NCBI RefSeq assembly: GCF_019649055.1
Contig: NW_026570223.1
Coordinates: 2,480,001-2,544,000, forward strand
Length of the DNA stretch: 64,000 nucleotides
Reading direction: 5' to 3'
Source of the DNA: Paramacrobiotus metropolitanus
Taxonomy: Eukaryota > Tardigrada > Eutardigrada > Parachela > Macrobiotidae
Positions 9,422-17,817 of the stretch are shown piece by piece (position 1 is the first letter of the stretch; every line of letters starts with the position of its first letter). The notes under the pieces are model-generated. The model saw only the letters and a program-made list of their open reading frames with translations, did no database searches and was not told where the DNA came from. Made by a program: the position numbers and the translations under genes.

Positions 9422-10894
9422 TGGAGTCGATGATTCTCCGTCGCTCCTCCTGGGATTCCTCGTCTTCCTTTCTACCTCAGCCGTGTTGACTCGTGCTTCT
9501 TCGACCTTCTGGTCGTCCGTCATCATCGTGAATGCTTCAGCTCGACCCATCGGTGCACCTTTGCGTAAGGTGACTTCCCGATGAGTGTGGTTTGCCACCA
9601 TGACGGTGAATCGTTTCCCGTCATGCTTGGTTACGCCGTCCATGAATTCGACTCCGTCTCGTTTGGGGTCGGATTCACCTAGGTACATAAGTTTTTGGTC
9701 CGTGGATACCGGTACGTCCAGGACGACTTCTACCATGGTTACGGCTCGAGGAATGAGTTTGACCTTCCGTTGAGATCGAACTCCTGTTGCCTCGAAAACT
9801 TCGAATTGGGGTTTTGGCTTTACTTCCCGAGTAGGGGGCCATGTCTTCGCCACTTTGTGTGGGAGTTCCCATTCGACGAATTCATTGTTGATTTCTGGTT
9901 CATAGACATCAGCATATTGCATGTGGCCAAGTCGTACGCCTTTCTTCAACACCTTCGTTTGGTGAGTCGTATTCTGGATGTTTATCCAGGCCGTGTCGAC
10001 TTGGGGTCGGATGTCGATCTTGGCTTCGATTGGCCGAATAGGTCGGACTACCCGTTGTAGGGTAGAGAAGTAAATTCGTCTTCTCGGGTCCATTGGTTTG
10101 GCCGTCCGTACCTTGATCGAACATGTTGACCATGGTGGAAGAGAGACTCGTTCGCTGTTAAAGACAACTTGTCGGTCTAACGCTTTCGTCTCTACGTAAG
10201 GATCCAACTTCAAGTGGTGGACTTCTGGGCATTTGTTGTCCAGGTCCAGCTCGTCAATCGTCTTGACTTTGGCGACTCGTGCCTTCCATGTGTTGAAATG
10301 CTCCGACTTCTGTTGGTCGGTCAAGTTAGCCAAGGTCGGTTGTTCGGTTGACAATTGCTGAATGACGATTGTTGGAGGTCGGAAATCATCTTGTTCCGGT
10401 TTACCTCCTCCGAATTCCCACAAAGCCTTGAGTTGGTTGAGTTCCTCCTGTTGTTCGGAGTCGACCGGCTTGGGCTGTTCAGTTCGTTCCGGTTGTTCGT
10501 CTATGAATTCTGTGTGAACTATAGACCGCAATGCTGTAGTTAGCCGGACGTCGAAGGTCGGTTCTTCGTCCTCCGATGACGAATCGTCCGAGTCGTTTAT
10601 GCTCGGTTTATCCGTCTTACAGTGCCGGACTGACAGATCGAATTCTTCGTCGTCATCTTCCTCGGATTCTTCCGAAGGTCGATTATCGGAGTCCGTGTCC
10701 GCCGATTCGCTCGTACTCTGTATGTCCGAGTCGTCCGACTGATAATCTTCGAATTCGACTTCCGATCCGTTTTCGGGGTCGACTTCTGGCATGTCTTCGA
10801 ATCCGACCTTTGTGGTCGGTTCGAGTTGGTCGACTTTATCCGTCGGTTGGGTCGGTCGACTTGCTCCGTCCTGATTCTCAAGGTCGGCTGGCTG
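9422..10894 (-). CDS. Protease-RT linker segment of pol
   Basis: The frame is open between a TAG (10897-10895) and a TGA (9421-9419). An ATG at 10792 begins a 457-residue ORF, and the 34 codons before it are also open. The N-terminal 120 residues are strongly acidic, with many Asp, Glu and Ser. Two beta-rich modules follow, each ending in a Leu-x-Lys-Gly signature: VLKKGVRLGHMQY and TLRKGAPMGRAEAF. Modules of this style occur between protease and RT in many gypsy-type pol proteins. No catalytic residues were recognised. It lies in the same frame as the segments before and after it, so a separate protein and a readthrough product are both possible. Confidence 0.7.
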
Positions 10895-10897
10895 CTA
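10895..10897 (-). other. In-frame TAG in a CARYYA readthrough context
   Basis: The sense strand reads TAG CAG CCA. The six bases after the stop match the CAR-YYA context known from tobamovirus-type UAG readthrough. The frame is open for more than 260 codons upstream and 490 downstream. One C-to-T change from CAG would also explain it. Confidence 0.85.
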
Positions 10898-11710
10898 GCC
10901 TATGTTGCTCAGCCATCGGATGCTCGACGGTTGGGGCTTCCGACAGCGGTCTACCTTCCGTTCCTGTTGCGGAGGCGACGGTGACGACGGTCTGTCGTCC
11001 GACCAAGTTAGGTCGTGATGAGCTTTTATTGCTCGTACTACCTCGTCAATATTGTCTTGACAGATAGCACACCGATAAGGTTGATCGGTTTCCTCCGGGA
11101 CTACGTTTCCTTGAGGCTTCGCCGTGCTACTCGCAAACTTCACGTTGGTTGGAGTATGCGGCATAAGAGGTGGTAACGGTCTAGGAACTTGCCGCGTTAT
11201 GGCGGTGTCCTCGCCGTACCGTTGCCAGAATGCAGTCGTCGACGATTCTCCGTGCAACCTTACTCGCTGCATGTAGGCAAAAAGTTGAGAGCCTAGTTCC
11301 TGGCACGGCATTTCGAGCGGGGGTGGTATAGGAAGTCCGTATTCCATATACTGTCGATGGATCGGAATTCGTTCGTCTTCCCATTCCCATGCTTCGTCCT
11401 CTATGTCGTTCATGAGGGCGATTACCGGTTCACACGTTTGTTGTGCGTCCAGTATCTGGTCGGGGGTTATTGCTCCGTTCTGTTGCAGAGTGGTCACTAT
11501 CTCCGACGTCCGTTGGTCGAGGAAGTGTCGAACTCCCGAGAACCAAGTTCGGTACTTTTGTCGTACTTCCTCTCGGTTCATGGCGTCCGCGTCAGCGGAT
11601 GCCTCTGGTATCGGGATAGACTTTAGTACAGTCCTCGCCGGTCGTAATGTACCGTCGCGTATCCGTTTCTGATAGTGCTCTATCACGTGTCCGATGTCAG
11701 ATAGACTGCA
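10898..11710 (-). CDS. Unrecognised pol segment after the protease
   Basis: The frame is open between two in-frame TAG codons (11713-11711 and 10897-10895), about 270 codons. A GTG at 11686 begins a 263-residue ORF, but there is no early ATG, which argues that translation arrives from upstream. The N-terminal half is helical and charged, and a Pro-rich middle follows. Near the C-terminus is a short CAICQDN cluster with nearby His residues that hints at a zinc site without completing a known pattern. I do not recognise the domain. Its position is directly after the protease and before the acidic linker. Confidence 0.6.
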
Positions 11711-11713
11711 CTA
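11711..11713 (-). other. In-frame TAG after the protease domain
   Basis: The sense context is ACC TAG TGC AGT. The stop falls about 15 residues after the last conserved protease block, and the frame stays open on both sides. The downstream bases do not match the CARYYA readthrough context. Confidence 0.85.
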
Positions 11714-13078
11714 GGTAGGAATCGGTGTCAGAATGAAGGTGAATTTCGAATGCAGGTAGTCGCATCCGAGTAGCACTGGGATGTCCGCTTCGGTCGGCTG
11801 GACGTGGAAAGTGTGATGGCTGGTAAAGCCCTGCATTGTGACAGGTGCCGTACAGCAATGAGACACTACAAAGGCGACTTGTCCGCCTACACCGAGTATT
11901 TTGGTGTAGTGTCCGAGAGGTTGGATTGTTAAGCCGTTCCTCTCGCAAAACCGTTGTTCGATGAGCGAGGTTTCCGCTCCGGTATCCAACATCGCCAGTG
12001 TGGGCGTGGATCCGACTTGGATTTCATGTGTCCAAGCTCGAACTGTCTTCGGTTTCTTGTGTGTTCCCTTTTCAAAGGTAACTTCCCGCACCGTTGGTTT
12101 GATGGGGATTAACGACACCGGTCCGTGGTCGGCTGGCTGTTGAATTGAACCTTGTGTAGGTTCAATTCCGACTTCAACCACTTCCTGTACCTCGGGTCGG
12201 TTCATGACTCCGTCCTTCGGTATTTCGGCGGTTCCGAACCGTTGTGCCTGTGACAATATCCGTTCCTCCATTGAGACTTCTGTTGGCCTCAATGTCGACC
12301 ACATATGGTCGAGGTTGAGGAATGTCCGAGAGCCAGCTACCGTTCTGGTCGACTGCTCCTTTGACTGGAAGAGGTCCGCTTCTCCCGGCCGAGAGTAAAC
12401 GGGTACCTGTGCTTCCAATGGGACGGTTTCCCATTGCTCGAATCCTTCCGGTTCTTCGGTAAGGTCGATTGCTGCCATTGTTGCAGCGTATCTATCCGTT
12501 GCGCGTCCGGATGATACATTGGGGAAGTTTCTGTTGCCCCGGTGCGTGGATCGGCGTCCCGGTCCTCCACGTCTTGGGCCTCGTCTGGGCTGCTCGGTTG
12601 AGTTTGTCCTCACCGGCAATCCGGTCCAACTTCCGTGGCCGAGCCGTACTACGTCACTTTGTGTGACGGACGGTGCAGTCGCATTGTTTGCGCTGCTTAG
12701 GTCGGGCAATTCCTGCGTTCCGACCTCCGACGTTCCAGCGCCAAGTTGATGCGCTGGGTCGGTTGCCTCGAGTGCCTGTTGCATCCCGGGCCAAGCTTCG
12801 ACGGTGCCATTGTTGGCGTACACGCCGAGCTGAGCGGCTAACTTCCGAGCCGTTTCCGCCTCCTTTGTGGAGGTCGACATCGCTTTTGCGAAATCCTCCT
12901 CGGAGCTGTTTTCGTTCAGTCCGAGTAGTTGGAGGATGGTTGCTACCTGTTGATAGCCTTCCTCGATCGTCGTAGGAAAGTTCAATTCGTTCCGGTAATT
13001 AAGCGATTGGTTAGTCGGATTATCCTTGTCCGGTGGTTCGGTCGGATGTTGGAGGTCGAATGAGTCACCGGAGCTCAT
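11714..13078 (-). CDS. Aspartic protease-containing pol segment
   Basis: This 455-residue ORF starts with ATG at 13078, overlapping the preceding stop as ATGA. The first 300 residues are low-complexity, with Ser/Thr/Glu and an Arg/Gly-rich patch. The retropepsin-like domain is at the C-terminus: the active-site block LDTGAETSLI is followed about 70 residues later by IPVLLGCDYL, matching the second conserved block (I-L-G-D type) of gypsy proteases. Retropepsins work as dimers and cleave the polyprotein. The frame is the one used by all downstream pol segments, so the protease would be the first processed pol product. The 11-bp hairpin at 12142-12168 lies inside this ORF. Confidence 0.9.
12142..12168 (-). 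repeat. Perfect 11-bp hairpin with ACACA loop
   Basis: Arms 12142-12152 and 12158-12168 are perfectly complementary around the pentaloop TGTGT (ACACA in the element RNA). It is the longest uninterrupted stem of the dispersed hairpin family and lies within the protease ORF. Confidence 0.9.
13075..13078 (-). promoter_or_regulatory. ATGA stop/start overlap between gag-NC and pol
   Basis: The TGA ending the nucleocapsid frame (13077-13075) overlaps the ATG of the protease ORF (13078-13076). Overlaps of this kind are used for termination-reinitiation in some retroelements. A -1 frameshift is an alternative way to join the two frames. Confidence 0.75.
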
Positions 13079-13842
13079 CGACCTTGGGCGTTTCCCGGGG
13101 AGTTACTCCGAGCTGGCCCGTTGTTGGGCGACGCCAAGCCGAAAGGCTGATGTGGCGGTAACGGTTGCCGCCGTTCCGGAGATCCCTGTTGACCTCCACC
13201 GCTATTTCTGCGGTTGCCACCCGACCCATTTCCTGGGCCGGTTTGCCGGTTTCCGTTACCGGCGCCGCCCGAACCTCCACCTTGTTGGCGTTGGCGCGGG
13301 GGCGGCACGACCAGTGCATAGTTCGGGTTGGCCGATCCCAACGGTCCTCCCGTCTGGTATCGCGTATGCCAATCCTCGAACCAACGGCGATTCGGGTTGT
13401 CCTGTACCCGAGTGCCGATGAACGCACATCGTGCTTGGTCGTGATTGCTGAACTTGCAGAAGTTGCAAGTAAAGCTGTCCGCTAGCGACCATTGGAGGAA
13501 CAGTTGTTCCATCCGGTCCACGTAGGTCGTGTATTGCCGAGCACTTTGTTGTGCCTGGGGAGGTCGGTTCCCTTGTTGGTTGCCGCCCCCGCCGCGGTTA
13601 GGAAAGTTGCCGCGACCGCGTTTTCCGCCGCCACGTCCTTTTCCGCGACCGAAACCTCCGCCGCCGTATCCCTGTGTGGGAGGTGGGCCGTATGCGGAGT
13701 ATCCCTGGTTCGGGTTCTGTCCGTAACCAAAACCTATGTTGTTTTGGTTACCACCCGAGCCATAACCTGGGCCTCCGTAGTTGTTAACGGGGGTTCCAAT
13801 TCCAGGTGCCGGGGGATTCAGGTTTGCTGCCGCCGCGCTCGC
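13075..13842 (-). CDS. Nucleocapsid-like segment with CCHC zinc knuckle
   Basis: The frame continues directly after the gag TAA and stays open to TGA at 13077-13075. The first 100 residues are rich in Gly, Asn, Arg and Tyr with RGG-like basic runs, typical of RNA-binding tails. A single zinc knuckle CNFCKFSNHDQARC follows with exact C-x2-C-x4-H-x4-C spacing, near 13,460. The remaining 120 residues are again Gly/Asn/Arg/Pro-rich. No ATG lies ahead of the basic region; the first start-like codon is GTG at 13521. This favours synthesis as a gag extension by readthrough. The role by family is genome RNA binding and packaging. Confidence 0.85.
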   Translation of the reverse strand, partial: ASAAAANLNPPAPGIGTPVNNYGGPGYGSGGNQNNIGFGYGQNPNQGYSAYGPPPTQGYGGGGFGRGKGRGGGKRGRGNFPNRGGGGNQQGNRPPQAQQSARQYTTYVDRMEQLFLQWSLADSFTCNFCKFSNHDQARCAFIGTRVQDNPNRRWFEDWHTRYQTGGPLGSANPNYALVVPPPRQRQQGGGSGGAGNGNRQTGPGNGSGGNRRNSGGGQQGSPERRQPLPPHQPFGLASPNNGPARSNSPGNAQGR

Positions 13843-13845
13843 TTA
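13843..13845 (-). other. In-frame TAA between capsid and nucleocapsid
   Basis: The sense context is CAG ACT TAA GCG AGC. Gag capsid lies upstream and the zinc-knuckle region downstream in the same frame with no other stop. It is explicable as CAA to TAA, or as a programmed boundary. Confidence 0.85.
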
Positions 13846-16800
13846 AGTCTGTTGCTGGACTGGTGCTTGTTGCACCGGTGGCGTCGGCGCCGGACTCCGT
13901 GGTCCGTACTGTGCCGTTGGAGTTTGGTATCCCGGCATCATATGCGGCTGATATCCGGTCTGTTGCGGTATCGCCGGAGGTGGAGCCGGGACAGGTGCAG
14001 GTGTTGCTGCCCGGACTCTGGCGTAGTCGCCGTCGCGTTGTCTGCGCACCTCATACATCTCTTTGCCATTGACGAAGCTCCGTAAGTAGTCGCGGAACTC
14101 GATTGGTGTCGCTGGCATCCTGATTTCCAGGGCTTCCCGTAGTTTGGGTTCGTGGACGTTCTCCTTGAGATGGTACATTATTATTTGATCGGTAATCGTG
14201 GGGACTTGGGACTTCATGAACATCATTGCGTCGTAGTATTGTTCCGGCGTTTCTTCGCCGAAACGAAATATCCGTTTGTTAATTCGGGATATCATGTTCA
14301 CTTCTTTGTTTTTGTCCGCAAATCGTTGCTCGAATTTGGTCAGCCATATGTTGACTGGCCATCCGCCGAGTGGTTCTCCGGCGGCTTCGAGGGTGTGCCA
14401 TTCCTCCGCTTGGCCCTCTAGTCGGGCTACCAAGTCGGACATGAAAGTCTGATCGTCCTCGTACCATTGTTGGGCTTGACGATACAGGCTTCGGATCTGT
14501 TTAAGCCACCCATGAAGTTTGGTGTGGTCTCCATCGAACGGCGGTAAGGGTTGCCGACGTCCGTGAGATATCGCTCGTACCAAAGCAATATGTGCCGGGT
14601 CCTGTGCCGGAGGAATCAGGTGTGCCCCCGGCGCAGCTTGTTGTGCGACCGGGGCGGGTGGCGGGTTGGCATATGGTACGTGACCTTGTTGGTCTTCGTA
14701 TGCCCCCTGTTGATAGGCTTCTTCGTCGTAGCCGTCGTATTCGTCCTGTTGCGGATACCGAGCCTGGGCCTGGTCTTCATGACGAGGCCGTTGTGGCTGT
14801 CCTCCATACTGTTGTGGAGGGGGCGCTCGATTTTGTCTCGGCGCCTGCGGATAGAATCCACTCGGTTGGTCGTAGACTCTTCCGTGCCGGTTGGGCTGTG
14901 TTCCCTGAGCCGGCATCCGACCTTGTATTAGTCGGTGTGGGGGCACCCGACCTTGTTGGTCGGAACTGTCTTCTCCGTTCTGTCCGTCCTGCCGCTGGTC
15001 GGTCGTGTTAAATGACCGAGCCCTCGCTCGTTCAAAGTCGAACGGCGGGTTCTGGCGGAGGGAGTTCGGATTGGAGTTCGTCCTCGGTGGGCGATATGCT
15101 TCTATGCCCGGTCTCAATGGCGGGACTGGGAGACGTTCGGCGTCTATTGCTTGGTCTCCTCTCACGTTAGGTACCGGCGCGTACGTTGTTGTCCGCGTCG
15201 TGTACGAGGCGCTAGTATGCGCTCCGGCAGACGTCGTTGTCGCCACGTTCGACGTTGGCACTCGCGGTGCCGCGGTCGACGTATTGTGTTCCGGTTCCGG
15301 AGCAGCCGGAACTGTTGGTGGTTGTGGGATTGTTCCCACGCTTGGGTCGGTCGTTAAGACTCCGACGAAGTGGGAGGTGTTATTCTCCTTCTTCGCCATC
15401 TCCTGGGTCGGACTAATTCCCCACAGGATGTCACTGATTGTTCGTGACGGCTGTTGATCCTGTGCCATGGACGTCCGGTATGAAGGAGGTTCAACCCGGT
15501 TTCTTTCCCGGTATGAGGGAAGTTCGACCTGGCTTTGTTCCAGGTGTTTCTTCTCCTCCCTCAGACACCGTGTTTCCGTGTCCATCTCATCCATTTGCCG
15601 CATCAACTCTGTGAGATTGCGGGCGGCTTGTTCGCCGAAGTCGTATAGTTCGACTTCGCGAGCTTCCAGGTAAACGATGCGGCTGTGTTGCGCCTCGTTT
15701 ACCTTCCGAGCTTCGTTCAGGCTGTACTCTAATTGAGCTCGGAGCTTCTGTTCCTCCTTGAGGACTTGGTTCAGTCCATGAACCTGGTCGGCTAGCTGAG
15801 CGTTTGCTTCCACCAGGTCGACATCGGCTGTCCTTTGGTTAGGAAAGCCCATGTCCCGAGCGTTCGCGTCGATGAATCGACGGCCCGTTCTGACGAGGAG
15901 GAGTTCCATTTCCGACTCGAGTTCGTCGGTTCGTTGCGTTAGACGGTCGATCTCGTTATCGGCCTTCTTGAGTTCCACCACGTATCTATCGACTTCGTTT
16001 CGATAGACCTCGGCTTCTTCATTGGCCTGGTTGAGTTGCTGGTGGAACGCTCCTGCTACCTGTTCCGACTCGACCAGTGCGGTCTGAACGTCGGCCAGGT
16101 CTTTCTGTGCTTCTTCGAGCGCTTTGTGCGCCTCGTCAAGCTCCTTTTTGATTTCGAAGACGGCTGCTGTTGACCGTTCCAACATGCCAGTAAGTATGGC
16201 AATTTGGTCGTCTTCGTATCGACACGGTAAGTCGGCTCGCTTCAATATGGCGTTGAGCCGGTCGATTTCCCGTTGTTGGGTGGCGATGCCCTTGTTGGCA
16301 TCGGCCATGTCTCGTTCCCATTTCCTCCGTTCGAGCTTATGGGTGTCCTCCGAGTTTCGGAGGGATCCTTCCGCCGAGTCGACGATTTTGTCCGCCAAAA
16401 CGATCTGTGTGATCAGTTTATGGCATCTCGCTCGGAGTAGGTCGAGGTCGTTGATCTTCTCGGGCGGTGTTGCCGCGATCCACTTCTTAGCCGTGTATTC
16501 GAGTGCACTGGCTTGGTATCCGAGGTTCTCCTTATCGGACTTGGGTGGTGTCGTAAAAAATCCGTCCGCACTACTTGGTCTTGACGCATTTGTTGCGTCG
16601 AAGACTTCGTTGGTCGGTGACGGAGTACTGCCAAGTTCGCTGGTTCCGAACATTGGTGGTGACAACCTTTGGTTCAGGTCGACAGGTCGACTTTGTGTCG
16701 CCTTAGTCGACTTCACCGTTTGTTGAGCTTCGGTTGCACGGGTCGACTCGCGTCCGGTTGGCGAAGGTCGGCTCAACGGTGAGATTATCCGTTCGTTCGG

Positions 16801-17724
16801 TGCCGGCATGTTAGTCGGCGATCCGGCTGGGTGAGGGCCGCTTTGTAGCGGTACTTCGGAATCTGTCGTTCCTGCCGGTGATTTGGTCGACTGGACGGCC
16901 GCATCCGACTTTGTGTCGGTTGGTTGCCGTTCCAGGCTAGTCGGTTGCTTGTTGCCGACTTCCTTTTCTCCAACCTCTGTGGTCGGCATTTGTTGTCCGA
17001 CCTTTGGGTTTGGCGAAATCCTTCCGACCTGTGTGGTCGGTTGGACGTTACCGACTTCTGTTGTCGGTTTCTCCATTCCGTTCGAGGTCGGTTGTCCGAC
17101 CTCTTTTGTTAGTGGTAGGTCGACCTTCGGTTGGTCGGCTTCCTTTGCTGAGGGCTGGTCGACCGTTTGTTGGTCGGCTTCCCTAGTCGGTGATTGTTTA
17201 CCGACTTCTTTGGTCGGAGATTTTCGCTCGACCTGTGTGGTCAGCGATTTCCGCCCGACTTGGTTAGTCGGTATGTCCCTGTTGGACGAGGTCGGCTTCG
17301 GCACTTCTTCCGTCCTGTTGGGTGATTGCCGTCCGAGCTCGGTGGCTTTTGTAGCCGTTACCGAGTCGGGAGCTCTGTGTGAGCTCGACTGTTGGTCGGC
17401 ATGAGACAATGTGGTCTCTGCCTGCAGCTGTTCCACATCCCCCCCGGTCGGGTGGGACGGGGCTGCTACGTCAGCTGGGGCTTCCAGGAATGTTTTATCC
17501 CTGGCGTCCTCAAAACTGTCATCCGAAGTTGGATTCGAGTCAGCGAGGAGAATCCGTTCGTTACGTCTCTCCTTTGCTTCGGCCGACTTGGTCGAGTCGG
17601 TTGAGGACGGCTGAGTTTTATCCTGACCGGCGTACCGGAGTGAGTACTTTCCGGTCATATTCGCACGCCGAGAATAGTCCGTGTTGAACTTTCTCGCGTA
17701 CTCGTTTTCTCGAGGATTCGACAT
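13843..17724 (-). CDS. gag: Gag: coiled-coil plus capsid-like region
   Basis: ATG at 17724 opens a 1,293-residue frame that ends in TAA at 13843. Residues 1-400 are hydrophilic with many copies of the word PTTxVG (for example PTTQVG and PTTEVG). Residues about 430-760 are predicted by eye to be a long coiled coil, with heptads of Leu, Glu, Arg and Gln. A Pro/Gln/Arg-rich hinge follows. The retrotransposon-gag (capsid) homology is at about residues 1080-1240, with LPPFDGDHTKLHGWLKQI, a Trp-rich block and LRSFVNGKEMYEVRR. A usual gypsy gag has 300-500 residues, so the N-terminal extension is exceptional. The start is supported by the structured leader with no other ATG-led frame. It should form the particle shell; the coiled coil may add a scaffold. 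Confidence 0.9.
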   Translation of the reverse strand: MSNPRENEYARKFNTDYSRRANMTGKYSLRYAGQDKTQPSSTDSTKSAEAKERRNERILLADSNPTSDDSFEDARDKTFLEAPADVAAPSHPTGGDVEQLQAETTLSHADQQSSSHRAPDSVTATKATELGRQSPNRTEEVPKPTSSNRDIPTNQVGRKSLTTQVERKSPTKEVGKQSPTREADQQTVDQPSAKEADQPKVDLPLTKEVGQPTSNGMEKPTTEVGNVQPTTQVGRISPNPKVGQQMPTTEVGEKEVGNKQPTSLERQPTDTKSDAAVQSTKSPAGTTDSEVPLQSGPHPAGSPTNMPAPNERIISPLSRPSPTGRESTRATEAQQTVKSTKATQSRPVDLNQRLSPPMFGTSELGSTPSPTNEVFDATNASRPSSADGFFTTPPKSDKENLGYQASALEYTAKKWIAATPPEKINDLDLLRARCHKLITQIVLADKIVDSAEGSLRNSEDTHKLERRKWERDMADANKGIATQQREIDRLNAILKRADLPCRYEDDQIAILTGMLERSTAAVFEIKKELDEAHKALEEAQKDLADVQTALVESEQVAGAFHQQLNQANEEAEVYRNEVDRYVVELKKADNEIDRLTQRTDELESEMELLLVRTGRRFIDANARDMGFPNQRTADVDLVEANAQLADQVHGLNQVLKEEQKLRAQLEYSLNEARKVNEAQHSRIVYLEAREVELYDFGEQAARNLTELMRQMDEMDTETRCLREEKKHLEQSQVELPSYRERNRVEPPSYRTSMAQDQQPSRTISDILWGISPTQEMAKKENNTSHFVGVLTTDPSVGTIPQPPTVPAAPEPEHNTSTAAPRVPTSNVATTTSAGAHTSASYTTRTTTYAPVPNVRGDQAIDAERLPVPPLRPGIEAYRPPRTNSNPNSLRQNPPFDFERARARSFNTTDQRQDGQNGEDSSDQQGRVPPHRLIQGRMPAQGTQPNRHGRVYDQPSGFYPQAPRQNRAPPPQQYGGQPQRPRHEDQAQARYPQQDEYDGYDEEAYQQGAYEDQQGHVPYANPPPAPVAQQAAPGAHLIPPAQDPAHIALVRAISHGRRQPLPPFDGDHTKLHGWLKQIRSLYRQAQQWYEDDQTFMSDLVARLEGQAEEWHTLEAAGEPLGGWPVNIWLTKFEQRFADKNKEVNMISRINKRIFRFGEETPEQYYDAMMFMKSQVPTITDQIIMYHLKENVHEPKLREALEIRMPATPIEFRDYLRSFVNGKEMYEVRRQRDGDYARVRAATPAPVPAPPPAIPQQTGYQPHMMPGYQTPTAQYGPRSPAPTPPVQQAPVQQQT
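17364..17390 (-). repeat. Bulged 10-bp ACACA hairpin in gag
   Basis: The inner arms are GAGCTC on both sides (17370-17375, 17381-17386) around TGTGT. The outer AGTC/GACT pairing (17364-17367, 17387-17390) is separated by a 2-nt bulge. Its codon phase differs from that of most other members. Confidence 0.85.
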
Positions 17725-17787
17725 TGTTGTCGAATCAGGTCGGCTCTGGTGGAGCCTTAAAGGTTTTATTAGTTATAAAAGAGAAAA

Positions 17788-17817
17788 TCGAACAATCCTC
17801 TGTGTGAGGATGTTCGA
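17788..17817 (-). repeat. Leader ACACA hairpin, 12 bp with one bulge
   Basis: The inner arms 17795-17800 and 17806-17811 close TGTGT at 17801-17805. The outer arms 17788-17793 and 17812-17817 extend the stem after a single bulged base. It lies about 65 nt upstream of the gag ATG, outside any ORF, so coding constraint cannot explain it. It is a good candidate for a regulatory or packaging element. Confidence 0.85.

Larger units (their letters stand above)
442..17817 (-). repeat. Dispersed family of 25 hairpins with ACANA pentaloop
   Basis: On the plus strand each member is stem-TNTGT-stem'. Loop start positions are 442, 544, 826, 1204, 1364, 2035, 2644, 2850, 4282, 4624, 5985, 7500, 9854, 10809, 12153, 12658, 12864, 13673, 16406, 16692, 16910, 17030, 17234, 17376 and 17801. 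Closing stems are 4-12 bp and differ in sequence (for example CTCATC, TAGCCC, CGTCAC, CCTCC, GAGCTC and CCGACC), but each arm matches its partner. Eleven loops are TGTGT, nine TTTGT, four TCTGT and one TATGT. Looser variants with TTGTT or TCCGT loops occur at 14696, 14953 and 5886. One member is in the leader; the others lie within ORFs in more than one codon phase. Confidence 0.85.

Noticed and set aside
9419-13845. Element simply a dead pseudogene
   Set aside because: Not excluded, but long intact frames, no frameshift and stops only at domain borders make it less convincing. Kept as the alternative in the finding.
442-17817. CRISPR array or tandem satellite as explanation of recurrent short inverted repeats
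   Set aside because: Spacing is irregular and stem sequences differ; only loop and pairing are shared. The context is eukaryotic.
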